Below are positions 52,701 to 61,958 of a stretch of DNA of 64,000 nt, one piece after another. Below the pieces are notes generated by a model. That model was not told where the DNA came from. It made no database searches and saw only the letters and a list, made by a program, of their open reading frames with translations. The stretch covers positions 742,319 to 806,318 of the forward strand of contig SJOL01006656.1 in assembly GCA_004794785.1 (NCBI GenBank), given 5' to 3'. A program made the translations under genes and the position numbers. Source of the stretch: Opisthorchis felineus. Lineage: Eukaryota > Platyhelminthes > Trematoda > Opisthorchiida > Opisthorchiidae. Each line of letters starts with the position of its first letter. Position 1 is the stretch's first letter.

Positions 52701-55700
52701 GCGCTTAGTCTACCTACCTGGGCGTTCATGTTACCAGCAACCAAAACGATATCTGAGCTTTTCGCCTGCTGTAGAAGGGCACCTAGAGAGTCATAGAAAC
52801 TGTCCTTGGCAGATTCAGAGCTACAGTCAGTTAGGGCATGAGCAGACACAATAAACAAGGTGCGATAGACCTCACTTCCTCTAGATTCTCTCACAGATGT
52901 TGCCAAACGAACCGCACAGAGGCGACTATCAACGGGTATCCAATCAAGCAGAGACGCTTCCGCTCGGTCGCTCAATACAATACCCACCCCAGCATATCCA
53001 GCTGCAGCGGCCTCTGCATCACCAGAGGTGCGCAGCCGGAACCTGGAAGAGAGCGAGGGGCAGAAGGTCTGTGATTCGAACCCGACGTCTGCATCTCGAC
53101 TTCCCTTGTATGGGCTTAGGCAACCTGACAGTATCCCAGCCCTCGTGCTTTCTTCGGGTGGCATGGCAGCTAGGCATCGAAAGGGTGCTACAGCTGAACG
53201 ATTTTTTATCCTCTGCTGGAACCCAAATTGTACATCATCATCATCATCATCATCATCGACAGCAAGACATCAGTGTTCAACACTGATGCTTCGCTGCCGT
53301 ACAACCATGATTTATCTGAAAACCTTATTGTGAGGAAAAGAATAAAGGGGGACAAGGAAGGGACTTAGTGCTAGCTTACTACAATCATTCCGAGGTGCCT
53401 ACACCTCCTCACACTCATTCAGGCAGTCTAGATAGAAACTGACAACAAGAACGCCATTGACATCGGTTGGCAGCCATATCTTGAAGCGTCTCCAACCGGG
53501 CGCAGTGGGGATCACGCGGTCCCCAAATTGTACGCGATTCGCGAAATACACTCATCATAAACGAGCGATTCAGCTGGGATTCAGTCGAGTCTCTCGATAG
53601 ATTGAATTATTTCGCAAATAGACGCTTCGCGAATCGCGTACAATTTCGGTTCAAGTAGAACAAAGAGCTGAGGGAGACCCGGGGACTGTGATTACCTAAT
53701 GAGCCTGAAGAAGGGCGAAACCGGTAGTGGGCTGTCGAAGGGTTTTCAGCAACCTGATGAGTAATGCTCCCAAAAGAAAAAACTGCGATATCTCGAATAC
53801 AGTGCCAACTGAAGCGTGAGGCGTCTGTATAGCACATTTAGTCGAAGAATATCGAAAAACGGGAGATTCCATTGGAATTCAGCTGAGTCTTCCATCAAAA
53901 CCAAATTAGTTTACAAATGAGCATACTTCGCGCATTAACGCAGCATGATTACTACACGGTGTGAAAGAGCAGATGAGGATAACTAATGCCGATACGGGAA
54001 TTTTAGGAGGGTTGTAGAAGTGGGGGTGGGAATAGGGTATGACAACTGACTCTACCATAGTAGAGCTAGGTGACACATAACAGGTTTTAGCCACCAGACG
54101 TACACAGCCTCAGCTCACCACAAGAGAAGTCTTTGATCAACGATTGAATGATGAGGTATCTGACTTACCGACACATTGCGAATCCATCAAATTCTTTGCA
54201 ATCGACGTCTCCGATACTTCCAAAACTGAATAAATACTGCCAACTGGGTAAGTGTTTGGTTATCCTTACAGCTGGCTTCCTTTCAGGTCTACCTATATGC
54301 GTGCTGCAGCAAGCGCAGTCAGGCTTGTAGACCAATGGGAGCTGGTTAGAATAGAGTCCGTTCTTTCTAGATGCAGTGCAGTTTTGGCTACGCAAGCCTT
54401 CCTGGGAAAGATGTTATATGAGCTCGTGGAGAAAGAGTTCACACGAGGTCACTGTGACAGTTTACTGGGACAAAAGTTTTAAAGTGTTAATACTCGGCAG
54501 CCCCAGTTTATGCTGAATCTTTCTGCCTAGTGATCCGTTAATTTCTCGGCATACCAGTGCGGTAAAAAGCGACACTTTGTTATCCTTTGGGAAAGATTGT
54601 GTGTCTCAGTGAAGGGCAAAATTTACGTTGGGTTCCAATGAGAAGGATGACCCAATATAAGTATAGGAATGCAAATGGAAATCAAACAGGTTCCTTTGAA
54701 TCCAAAACCTCGACGATGACGCGATCTGTTTTGCCCTGAAACTCCAAAAGGTACTTTCTGTGCGTATCTGTACGGATTCCCAAGTTTCGTCCCAAACAAC
54801 CTTTGGTTGACACACCACAACAAGATCTCGCAAGACGGTTTGTAGGTATTATTGAACCCATCGGCGAACGTGTCATGCTACAGCCTAAAGGGCGGCTTTG
54901 ACGTCGTTGATTAGATAAGAAACATTGATATCGTTCGTAAGCAGTTAGCTTCCTTCGATGCTTGATCGCCTTTAAAATTAAACCATAAACTTGATAAGTA
55001 ACAGAAAGATGGTGCAGTCCATAAGTCTCCGTTTTTGCTGATATTTCATGGCTAACTTTGATAACAGATCTATAATTATCAGTAAATTAGGTTACTACAG
55101 GCGGTACCCCGATCATTAACTGCTCTGCTCCAGCTAGTTTCAGAGGCTGTCTGTAAAGTGTGAGCTCGAGATGGCTCAGTGGTTAAGGCGCGAACTTACT
55201 GATCAGAAGGTCCGTCGTTCGCATCCAGCCTCTGTATCTCGCCTGCTTCTGGATAGGGTTGAGGAACCTGGCAATATGTCAACCGTCGTGCTTTTTTCGG
55301 GTGGTATGACAGCTACGCACCAAGGTGTTACAGCTAGACGTTTTATTCGGTAAACGCTGTAGAACATGTGTTCCCCGTTGCTGACTTACTTGACTTGGAT
55401 TATCCATAACTACACGCGTACTGCTACAGACTACAAAGAATAGAATGTCTATTCGAACTACCTCCCACTAGATGTACAAGCATGACTGTACGCGCGGAAG
55501 CAGGCGTATAGGAAAACCGAAAGGCAACTAGCTGTAAGGATAGTCCAGCACTTGGCCCATTGGCTTATGCGTCTGTTATGAAACTACCGGAGAGGTCGAC
55601 TTCGATGCATTTGATGGATTCACAATGTGTTGGTAACTCAGTTACCTTCTTGATAGTCAAAAAGGTTCCTCTTGTGGTGAGCTGAGGGCGGCTAAACCAG

Positions 55701-58700
55701 ACCTGCGTTGAAAAATAAGTGGTGTTAGACGAATCCGTCCCTGTTCACACACAGTAGTAGTTGTATGCTCTTAACTGCCTCACCTGCCGTGTTTGAACAC
55801 TCGTGTAACAGTTTCCGATATTGACGATTAACATGACAGTTTTGTTTTTAGCGCCTTCACATTGCACTTGGGCGGCCGAATGAAACGTACAGAAAATGAA
55901 TGACCTCTACTACTTTTCGACTATCGAGTGCAATATACATATACCTTTACCGTTTTCAGTCCAAGCGTTCAAAAATTCATACTACAGCGCGTAGCCCGAC
56001 TACCAATTCAAAACACTCGTCTTGTAGTGCAGCTTCATGGCATCAGATTGGTTAGTTCGCAATGCCGAGTGAGCTCTGGATGAAAGTAAATAAACCCAAG
56101 AGGCGCCGGTTACCAAAGAAGAACTATGCTGGACTTAAAACATGGGATTTCGTGTCAGGCGATACTTGGTTAGCAAAAATAATAGAACAGACAAATGCGT
56201 GGCTATTCGAATTCAATGTTTTAGAAGGAGATCACGGACTGGATGTTTTCAGGCGAAACACGCTGCAAGAGCTTAGACGTCATATAGTTCTAGAAAACTC
56301 TCTGCAGGTTCACGGAAAAAATGTGCCAATTGCTCCCAGAAGCGGAAGCTCTACATCCAAAACAAGGGGTCATTACTAAGGGTCTCGGTACTGAGTTAAG
56401 CCACGTTGGGTAAGATTTGGGGGAACACAAGCACGCATGCAACATATGGAAAATTAGGTGTCTAAAAGTCATAGATTTTGATTATTTACTTGTTCAGTTC
56501 TTCAATATCATTCAAAAACAAAACAGCATAACAACTGAAAAAGAGGACGAAATCAAAGTCAAGTGCTTAAGGACGTACCTGCTCAGAAGGGCCGCAACAG
56601 GCTCCACTGTTTCAACGTCCACTTCTACGTCTTCTTCCTCTTTAGCTGTTCATTGCAAAAAAGGATGAGAAAGTTCAGGACCTTAACATGCAGGTACCTA
56701 TGAAGGTTCCTCGAACTTCCAAAGTATGCTTCTTCAAAGGGCTCACAGATGGGAACAGGACAAAACACAGTTAGAGAGGATAAGTTTCGAAAAACACCAG
56801 TATCCCCTAGCACTGTAGTACCTATGAAAACGGGAGCAAATGACCATCACTTTCAGCCTTGATGGCAGTGTGAAGAGATTCGGTAATTTTCAATTGAGAT
56901 TTCGTCCTGTCAGTGAAACCAATCTATGCAGAAAGGCCGAGAAGCCTTCAGGATTGACGGAGGTTTGTTTATCACTATATGTGCTCATTTGAGTATTTTA
57001 CTTCCATCGAAGCAGTTTCCTCACAGACGCATTAAAACGAACCGACTCCAAAACGATTCACGACAGCTGACTAAATTAGGTTCCCCTGTTGGAAGATAAA
57101 CCAACGGAACCGCTGAAGGACTTCAAAAGCTGTTCTCACGGTACAGTGGAAGTGCACCCATAGGATAGATCAAAGTCGTCCCATAGTGCGGGCACTCCCT
57201 CTAGAAAGGACTCGTTTTTTGGGACGATTACAGTCGAAGGCGGCTTTTTGCCATTGATTTTCAAAGCCATTAGCTTTATTTTTCAGTAGAACATGCCGTC
57301 ATTTAGTACTGTTAAAATTGTGCCAACTTTTGACGTCATTTGTCAAATGGCCAACCCCGCAGTTGTACTATTCCGGTCAGACCTACCTACTTTCTAGTCC
57401 TGAATGACAATGCACCTGAATTTCAGAAAGCATGTCCTTGGCCCGATCCAAAGCTGACAACTTTTCGTGGTGGTTTGTTTTCAGCGCTGCAATGGCCCTG
57501 GCGAGCTACAGTGGCTGAAACTAAGTTACAGCCCTTCAAAGTCTTTTTTACTTTGAATGTGTTCGTGTCCACTTCCAAATGTTTCCATTATCTTACTCCG
57601 TCTATTGAACACCTGAACGATTTGGTAGACGAAGACAAAACTAGTTTATCACAAAGTATCTGTTGAGATCGTATTTATCTAACCGTAAAAACTAAGAGGC
57701 AATTGCTGCGAACCATGTTTTTGAAGACGCTTCTCGGTGAGACGGCCCTAACCACAGGAATTTCCTCAGAACAGAAACAAATGCGTAACAAGCTAAGTGT
57801 GTGGTGTATACATCACGAATTCACCAGTGGGCGTCCATTACTTGTGCAAAGCGAGATAAATAAAGCATGACAATCCATGAGACGGCTTGAATCCTTGAAT
57901 CAGACATCAAAGCCAGTTAGGAAGGCTCAAGTCATATATATATATATATAGTCTGAGAATGTTATTCGGTAACAAACTTTTCTAGACAGGCGAGGTTAAA
58001 TGAGTATATGACCATATCTACCAAAGGCGGAGTAATGTGAATCGTGAAAAGTGAATCACTATGAGGAGACTACTAACCCCATGAATGCCCGAGCGGATGA
58101 GACACTTATCGCAGACAGCCCAGTTAGCGACTGCAGGGGCCAAAGTCCGAGTCTAACCTTGGCCTTCGATTGCTTCTGCCTAAGCTTAAAAAGTTGCATG
58201 GAAGACAAGCAGAGAAAAGATGCTACAACTGGATTACTTGATTTTGCGATGGAAGCATTAAGGTAACGTCCTGGTAATCTACTTGAAGCTACAGGATGAG
58301 CTAAGACCTGATGACTCTCATGGGTTGAATAGTAGAGAGTCTGTGAAAGGACAACAAAGTTGAACAAAGTCATCTGAGTTGACTTAATTTCATAGCATAT
58401 TCCAGCGTCTATGCGACTCAGGTAGACATACGATGGCAGTCAAATGTGTCAAGCGAACAGGTTGTCCGAAACTCTGGACACTGAGTTGACTAACAAAGCG
58501 ACGCAGGAGTGAATGAGAAAAACTTGCCCTTGTCCATTTGACATGCGTCCAAACAATGCATTCAGAGCCAGTTGCAAACAATAAGTTTGAATACCTGGTA
58601 ACATGAACTCACTTTTGCTCTCCTCCACGTTCTTATCCTCATCTTCTATGTCGAACTCTGACTCACGTTCTTCATACTCAACATTTTCATCAAGTTCCTT

Positions 58701-61700
58701 GAAGTCCGGAGCAAATGCAGACCAATTTTGCTGATGAGGGATAAAATCAATAGTGTAAAAAACAGAACAGCGTCACTGGCAAGCCCATAACAGAAGCAAA
58801 ATCAACGGAGCGAGTGACCGCGTCTAAACAAATGCCACAGATAACCCGATAACGGTTGGTTAGTAGTGTTCTGAGAAGACCAAGTAAGGCGAGAGTGGGT
58901 AGCAGCAAGAGTCACGAGGGGGGGCTTTGTTCGTCAATGAACGGACAAATTAGAGTTCGAAAGCAACATTAAGTAAGGTTACCAGAAATTCGTTTTTATA
59001 AGGTAGGAACTATCTCTTCAATTGAGCTTCAAATGCCACAGACTCTTAACCGCGAAGTCCAGAATGAGTAAGTTCGCTTGTCAAGACTATTCGCTATCGC
59101 CGTGATCGCTCCTATTTACACTCAGGGTAACCACCAACATATCAGTCGTGGTGCTTCTCTTACGGTTGAACGCAGTTGTGTCAGTGAAAACAAGACTGTG
59201 ACTGAAACTTCCCCCGACAAGAGTCATAAAGACAGTTAACAAAAGAGATGCATCATCACAGAGGATATATTAATACCATGACATATGCACACATCACCAC
59301 TCACCACTTGTGTTTGTGCCCAAATGGAAACTTGTTCTTTCGTCACCGAGTTTGATATGGACACAATTATGGGACGCAAAGGGTGCCACACTACATCCAA
59401 CAACGTCTCGCCTTTCTGGCCGTGCAATATTTTTACCAGAGTACCACTGCTCCTCTCCCATAGGTAGATGGAATGTTGTTTCATTGAGCCAGCGCAAATA
59501 TACTCACCGTCACCGGAGAAGCAACATTTGCGCCAGTGGCTCCTGTATCGGTGAAAGGACAAGAATGTAGATCTAGTGGTGCTCAGTGAAAAGCCAATAT
59601 CCATTGAACACTATCACAGCCCTACTCTAATCGGTCAACACGAATATGGACAAGGCTGAAATATGCATGTAGTAACTGTAGAGCAGTGTGATAGTGGGAG
59701 TACTTTTTTGACGAGCCATACAACAAAGTAGCCACTAAGGCACCCGAAATAAACCTAATCTACTACTGATTTTCACCAAAACCAGCCGTTCAGAACACAG
59801 TACAGTACTCCCTCGTAATGACTCGCTTTCTACTACAACCATAGGGTTGTACATGGTAGTCGCTAACGTCAACCTATTGATCTTTAAATTGTACAATCAT
59901 TTCTCCCATGTGAACGCATTCCCTTGGCTTCCTCGAGGTCGTAATTGGGACAGAGTGTCGTAGTAGATCTTTTTGAAAGTTAACATCATTTTGTATACTT
60001 CGAGACTCTATCACATTCAACTAATGGACTAATCAACTCACTCTCTAACGCGCCGCAGGTTCAAGACTAAAGTATACGGAATTTGTGAGGATTAAAGTTG
60101 AGGAGTGCTATTATTCCGCAAGCCATGTAAATGATATACAAAATGGAATAACCATTGGAAACGAAAGTTTAGTCAGCGTATCCAAATGGGGGTGAGAGAG
60201 AAATATACTTCTGGTCATCCGACGCAACCTGTCTTTGAGCCGTTGATAGATTATCGGCCGGTTTCGTTCTGTAATCAGCAAACAGAACTTTCAGTGCTCG
60301 TGTTCGGTTAGATCATGAGACAACTAACCAAGCGAGCATGAGAACACCTTCCAGTTTGGCTAATGGAAGGCAATAAAGGAAAAGCTATCAGCTCAGTCCT
60401 GGGACATTTGGTGCCTTAGAGTCATAGTGTTAATCCGAACGCTGCCTTTCACGTCATTTACCGAGTCCTTTTTTATCGTTAAAAATCTTTAGATGTCACC
60501 CACATTTACGACCCAAACCTGTGTAAGCAAAGCCAGTCTATTCACAGTGCTCGTTTGGATTGGATAATTGCCTTTCATGCATTGCTAATGAAGGAGCTTG
60601 AGAAAGAATAGCGCGAATTCTTCGTTCTACAAATTTAGCCTCATGAATACTAAATGGATGCCTTTAATAGAGAAGAATTTGTTGAGCGGTGGACCCATGT
60701 GATCTCTGCTGCTAGAGACATTTTTGTCTTCGAACAATGGAGTCCAAGAAGCAGTTTTCCTACGTTAGCGATTGTGGATAAACGACAAGGAAACTAACAC
60801 CAAGTTCCACATGTCAAATAGTGTGTCTGATTAGGGTATGTATACAGTGGCAAAAACAGTTATCTTTTAGTCGGGCGAATGCCAGCGAAATGAATAGCTT
60901 TCAATGAGAAACTAAGAGGCGACTAGAGAATATGCAGTTGACGATAAGGAGCACAAGTGTCATTCGGAAAGCTCACCTTTCGAAGTGGCGTCAACATGAC
61001 CTGTGAAAACTTGACCACCTACATATCTTACAGATATCCTTGCTGACAGCTTTTATCCACCTTGCCCGCGTGAGGTATCTCAGAAGGCCTGTAACAAGCT
61101 GGCACAAGTACCCTGTCCTTGCGTAATTTTGGTTTTTATGACGGGTATTTTCTAAAAACGGCTGTACGACAGCGACACACTGGTGTTCGCTTCTGACAGT
61201 GCTGCGCTGCTGACGTTATCACGTGCTTTTCTGGCTAGACACATTCGATCTTCCACGGTAATCGCGGGGCTGAGTTATAATTAAACCACCAACTTGGAGT
61301 TCCCAGTGATACGAGTGTGGTGAGATAATTAACTGGACGGAAGGTTGGACCAACTAGACTGAGCAGTATAGTATGGAGCGTACGCACAATTCAGAGAAAC
61401 AATATCTACTTGTCAAGCCTTACGAGGAGTTCATTGCTCGCTAGTATCTAGTGCTACCTAGTTATCCAATTCAATCTTTGTGTAGAGATGTGGCCGCTCC
61501 GCAGTGCAGAAATCCGAAAAGCGGACTGAACCAAGTGAAGGTAATCGCGAAAATGCATGAAAAGACATCAGAAAGAAATCAACGGGTCCATGTTTATCTT
61601 TCTACTTTGCAGATCGTATTTAGATATGAAAATTCTGAAGAATATATTTAACTATATGTGCAGTGTAACAAAAAGCCATATCATTTTTTGGGAAAAAACG

Positions 61701-61958
61701 ACAGCCGATTCAACTTGAGTAGAACCACGCTTAACCAAAGCTCAAAGACAAAAATAGGGAAGGAAAAACACGCAAAAAAGACAACACTATGTAATGGGTT
61801 GATGAACCTGCACCTTAATTAACCTGATCCACAGAACCTACCCCGTGACCAAGTCCTTCAGTTTCTTCAAAGGTTCCAATTCCTGTCCGTCAGCTTTGAG
61901 TGCATCCTCGCAGTTAAACACTCGAATGACGCGGTCCGCACAATTGAGGAGGAAATAC
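49611..61958 (-). CDS. RBBP5: RBBP5, C-terminal half (six exons; 5' exons outside window)
   Basis: The gene encodes retinoblastoma-binding protein 5, the WD40 scaffold of the nuclear WRAD module (WDR5-RBBP5-ASH2L-DPY30) that activates MLL/SET1 H3K4 methyltransferases. Minus-strand exons are 61958-61842, 59542-59305, 58730-58613, 56645-56579, 51229-50974 and 49781-49611. All exon phases join without a stop (entry phase 2, then 2/2, 0/0, 1/1, 2/2, 0/0), and every intron has GT..AG ends. Together they encode about 322 residues that follow the order of the animal protein: last WD40 blades, acidic hinge, WDR5-binding patch, polar linker and basic tail. The first half of the propeller is not found up to 64000 and must lie beyond the edge. 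Introns are 2299, 574, 1967, 5349 and 1192 bp; the 5349-bp one is full of retroelements. A minus-strand AATAAA at 49095-49090 is a candidate poly(A) signal. Confidence 0.95.
50974..51229 (-). CDS. RBBP5: RBBP5 exon E (polar linker)
   Basis: This 256-nt exon has its acceptor after TTTCTTTCTGTAG and its donor GTAAGT at 50973-50968. It encodes 85 codons beginning [20 protein letters not shown]. This matches the family pattern SSDEELED..LLYLPIAPEVEDP. A Ser/Gly/Asp-rich linker and a [11 protein letters not shown] basic patch follow, ending SHTDE just before the invariant V-H-P of the next exon. The exon lies only about 260 bp from the 3' end of an RTE insertion in the upstream intron. Confidence 0.94.
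51490..53063 (-). mobile_element. RTE-type non-LTR retrotransposon, internally deleted
   Basis: The copy sits in the RBBP5 intron, in the same orientation as the gene. Its product keeps the front of an APE endonuclease ([38 protein letters not shown]) and the back half of an RTE reverse transcriptase ([39 protein letters not shown]). The end of the endonuclease and the fingers/early palm are missing, with the junction near 52624. The 3' terminal motif seen in other copies (GCTTCGCTGCCGTACAA on the plus strand) is absent, so the 3' end appears truncated or diverged. The left edge near 51490 is set by similarity to the copies at 53330 and 40970. Confidence 0.88.
51569..53164 (-). CDS. Endonuclease/reverse transcriptase ORF of deleted RTE element
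   Basis: This is a 531-codon open frame. Residues 1-34 come from an antisense SINE fragment, which supplies the ATG, so this is not the native start. Residues 35-180 are APE-type endonuclease; the motif reads GNMNAQVG at 144-151, where the family normally has GDMNA, so a catalytic Asp is replaced by Asn. Residues 181-531 are reverse transcriptase from the YSHTSGR..SGVRQG block onward, with YADD at 251-254, plus the C-terminal RLRWLGHV region (436-443). The missing middle implies no enzymatic activity, although the frame has stayed open. It is a transposon relic, not a host gene. Confidence 0.85.
   Translation of the reverse strand: MPPEESTRAGILSGCLSPYKGSRDADVGFESQTFCPSLSSRFRLRTSGDAEAAAAGYAGVGIVLSDRAEASLLDWIPVDSRLCAVRLATSVRESRGSEVYRTLFIVSAHALTDCSSESAKDSFYDSLGALLQQAKSSDIVLVAGNMNAQVGRLSAAEARLGGRRGLDTRRTDNGDRLLQIRSLYSHTSGRARVCGVLSKSFPTKSGVRQGLPLSPFLFNFITDEIMRQTLDGLENPGVQIVAGESLVLLEYADDIALIFEDQNEAQALLNRLTTIIPSFGMRLAPSKCKVMLQNVQSSNIPLTIQGESLEVVENFTYLGSCISSDGSVSDEVSARISKARITFANLRHLWRQKGISLDLKGRVYQATVRAVLLYGCETWPLRTDDVRRLQVFDHRCLRSVAGFGWRQRVSNEVIRKRVFGCAAGTSIGENIQHHRLRWLGHVLRMPKHRLPRRVLFSVPPSGWRKPRGGQRMTWQKGVKEITKSLCVVGVVRLPGWGPRDPACACLETLQEMAANRLQWRSCCQFLSRLSD
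53064..53205 (+). mobile_element. tRNA-derived SINE, 5'-truncated
   Basis: The B-box-like GATTCGAACCC is followed by the body TATCCCAGCCCTCGTGCT and TTCTTCGGGTGGCATG, shared with the SINEs at 3608, 6424, 13748 and 55160. The A-box end is missing. The right end runs into GCTACAGCTGAACGATTTTTT. It abuts the 5' end of the minus-strand RTE copy head to head. Confidence 0.8.
53222..53233. repeat. Target-site duplication, left copy (12 bp)
   Basis: CCCAAATTGTAC is identical to 53522-53533 and flanks the truncated RTE copy. The duplicated sequence itself belongs to the hammerhead-like repeat. Confidence 0.85.
53234..53521 (-). mobile_element. 5'-truncated RTE copy with CAT-repeat tail and target-site duplication
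   Basis: The segment from 53330 to 53521 repeats the coding 3' end and UTR of the RTE copy at 51490-51680. Its 3' terminus, on the left, carries the GCTTCGCTGCCGTACAA motif and then about eight CAT units (ATG on the sense strand), a tail type typical of RTE elements. The 12-bp CCCAAATTGTAC occurs at 53222-53233 and again at 53522-53533. This is a target-site duplication showing insertion into the hammerhead-like repeat. Confidence 0.88.
53522..53533. repeat. Target-site duplication, right copy (12 bp)
   Basis: CCCAAATTGTAC, identical to 53222-53233. Confidence 0.85.
53525..53945 (+). repeat. Hammerhead-like (Penelope-type) repeat with inverted left arm
   Basis: The right part (from about 53560) contains, in order, the CGATTCAGCTGGGATTCAG box, GGTTCAAGTAGAAC at 53648, the ribozyme-like core at 53696-53736, GGGTTTTCAGCAACC, and the ATATCTCGAATAC block. 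A second, partial copy follows to about 53945. The left end (53525-53545) is an exact 21-bp inverted copy of 53626-53646. This is the inverted 5' arrangement often seen in Penelope-like retroelements. No reverse transcriptase is attached. Confidence 0.7.
53696..53736 (+). ncRNA. Degenerate hammerhead ribozyme core
   Basis: CTAATGA (53696-53702) stands where CTGATGA is expected. Stem II GCCT/GGGC (703-706 with 713-716, one G-U) encloses loop GAAGAA, GAAA follows at 717-720, and a GTC cleavage triplet is at 734-736. The G-to-A change in CTGATGA hits an essential core base and stem III is mismatched, so activity is unlikely. Order and spacing match type I hammerheads. Confidence 0.6.
54169..54225 (-). 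other. Candidate RBBP5 cassette exon (57 nt, in-frame)
   Basis: In the intron between exons D and E, minus-strand TATTTATTCAG precedes a 57-nt segment followed by CG|GTAAGTCAG. It has no stop in the frame set by exon D, and enters and leaves in phase 2. Inclusion would insert 19 residues (around [18 protein letters not shown]) between the WDR5-binding patch and DEEVEC without shifting the frame. Vertebrate RBBP5 has no such insert. This is prediction from splice signals only; chance is a real alternative. Confidence 0.25.
55160..55352 (+). mobile_element. tRNA-derived SINE, full-length
   Basis: A-box ATGGCTCAGTGGTTAAGGCG at 55171 and a B-box CGTTCGCATCC near 55214 are followed by the common body (GTCGTGCTTTTTTCGGGTGG) ending ACAGCTAGACGTTTTATTCGG. 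It is the best preserved head of the family here and lies in the RBBP5 intron, antisense to the gene. A 60-codon ORF in it is incidental. Confidence 0.85.
56579..56645 (-). CDS. RBBP5: RBBP5 exon D (WDR5-binding motif)
   Basis: This is a 67-nt exon between acceptor TTGCAATGAACAG and donor GTACGT (56578-56573). It encodes [20 protein letters not shown] plus Ser. It aligns with the RBBP5 stretch EDEEVDVTSVDPIAAFCSS, whose acidic/hydrophobic alternation binds the WBM groove of WDR5. It enters in phase 1 and exits in phase 2, so skipping it would shift the frame. It is too short to appear as an ORF and was found by following the exon phases. Confidence 0.92.
57934..57950 (+). repeat. AT dinucleotide microsatellite in RBBP5 intron
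   Basis: Uninterrupted AT run in the 56646-58612 intron. Confidence 0.95.
58613..58730 (-). CDS. RBBP5: RBBP5 exon C (activation segment and Ash2L-binding motif)
   Basis: This 118-nt exon has its acceptor after TTTTATCCCTCATCAG and its donor GTGAGT at 58612-58607. It encodes [20 protein letters not shown] and then [14 protein letters not shown]. This is the nearly invariant RBBP5 segment immediately after the propeller. In the human protein it forms the activation segment and the acidic Ash2L-binding motif that stimulate the methyltransferase. Conservation at this spot is very high, which makes the gene call secure. The exon ends with one base of a split Thr codon. Confidence 0.95.
59305..59542 (-). 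CDS. RBBP5: RBBP5 exon B (last WD40 blades)
   Basis: This 238-nt exon has its acceptor after TTTCACCGATACAG and its donor GTGAGT at 59304-59299. It encodes 79 complete codons after the split Gly. The diagnostic string [11 protein letters not shown] is followed by [33 protein letters not shown] and VSIWAQTQV, all in the order seen in animal RBBP5. One difference is visible: the turn before VSIWAQ reads SNSVTKEQ, about four residues longer than the SSGV turn I recall for vertebrates. The exon ends in phase 0. Confidence 0.96.
59543..61841 (-). other. RBBP5 intron A-B
   Basis: 2299 bp between donor GTAGGT and acceptor ACAG. No repeat is recognised. Confidence 0.85.
61842..61958 (-). CDS. RBBP5: RBBP5 exon A (WD40 blade)
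   Basis: This 117-nt exon has an acceptor after TTTCTGGAACAG and a donor GTAGGT at 61841-61836. It enters in phase 2 and exits in phase 2. The peptide starts [15 protein letters not shown] and ends KKLKDLVTG. It matches the RBBP5 segment FLINTADRIIRVYD...LQDLVN, including the Ala-Asp-Arg turn of a WD40 blade. It joins exon B through a split Gly codon (GG+G), giving [12 protein letters not shown] with no length change against the family. The preceding exon is not in the window. Confidence 0.93.

Noticed and set aside
54248..54271. GTAAGT...TTACAG micro-intron on the plus strand
   Set aside because: 24 nt is too short for splicing, and the flanking frame is not coding.
56062..56379. 105-codon plus-strand ORF inside the RBBP5 intron
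   Set aside because: Protein-like composition but no recognisable family, no splice context and opposite strand to the host gene; kept out as probable chance.
57340..57666. 108-codon plus-strand ORF in the RBBP5 intron C-D
   Set aside because: No family resemblance and no supporting signals.
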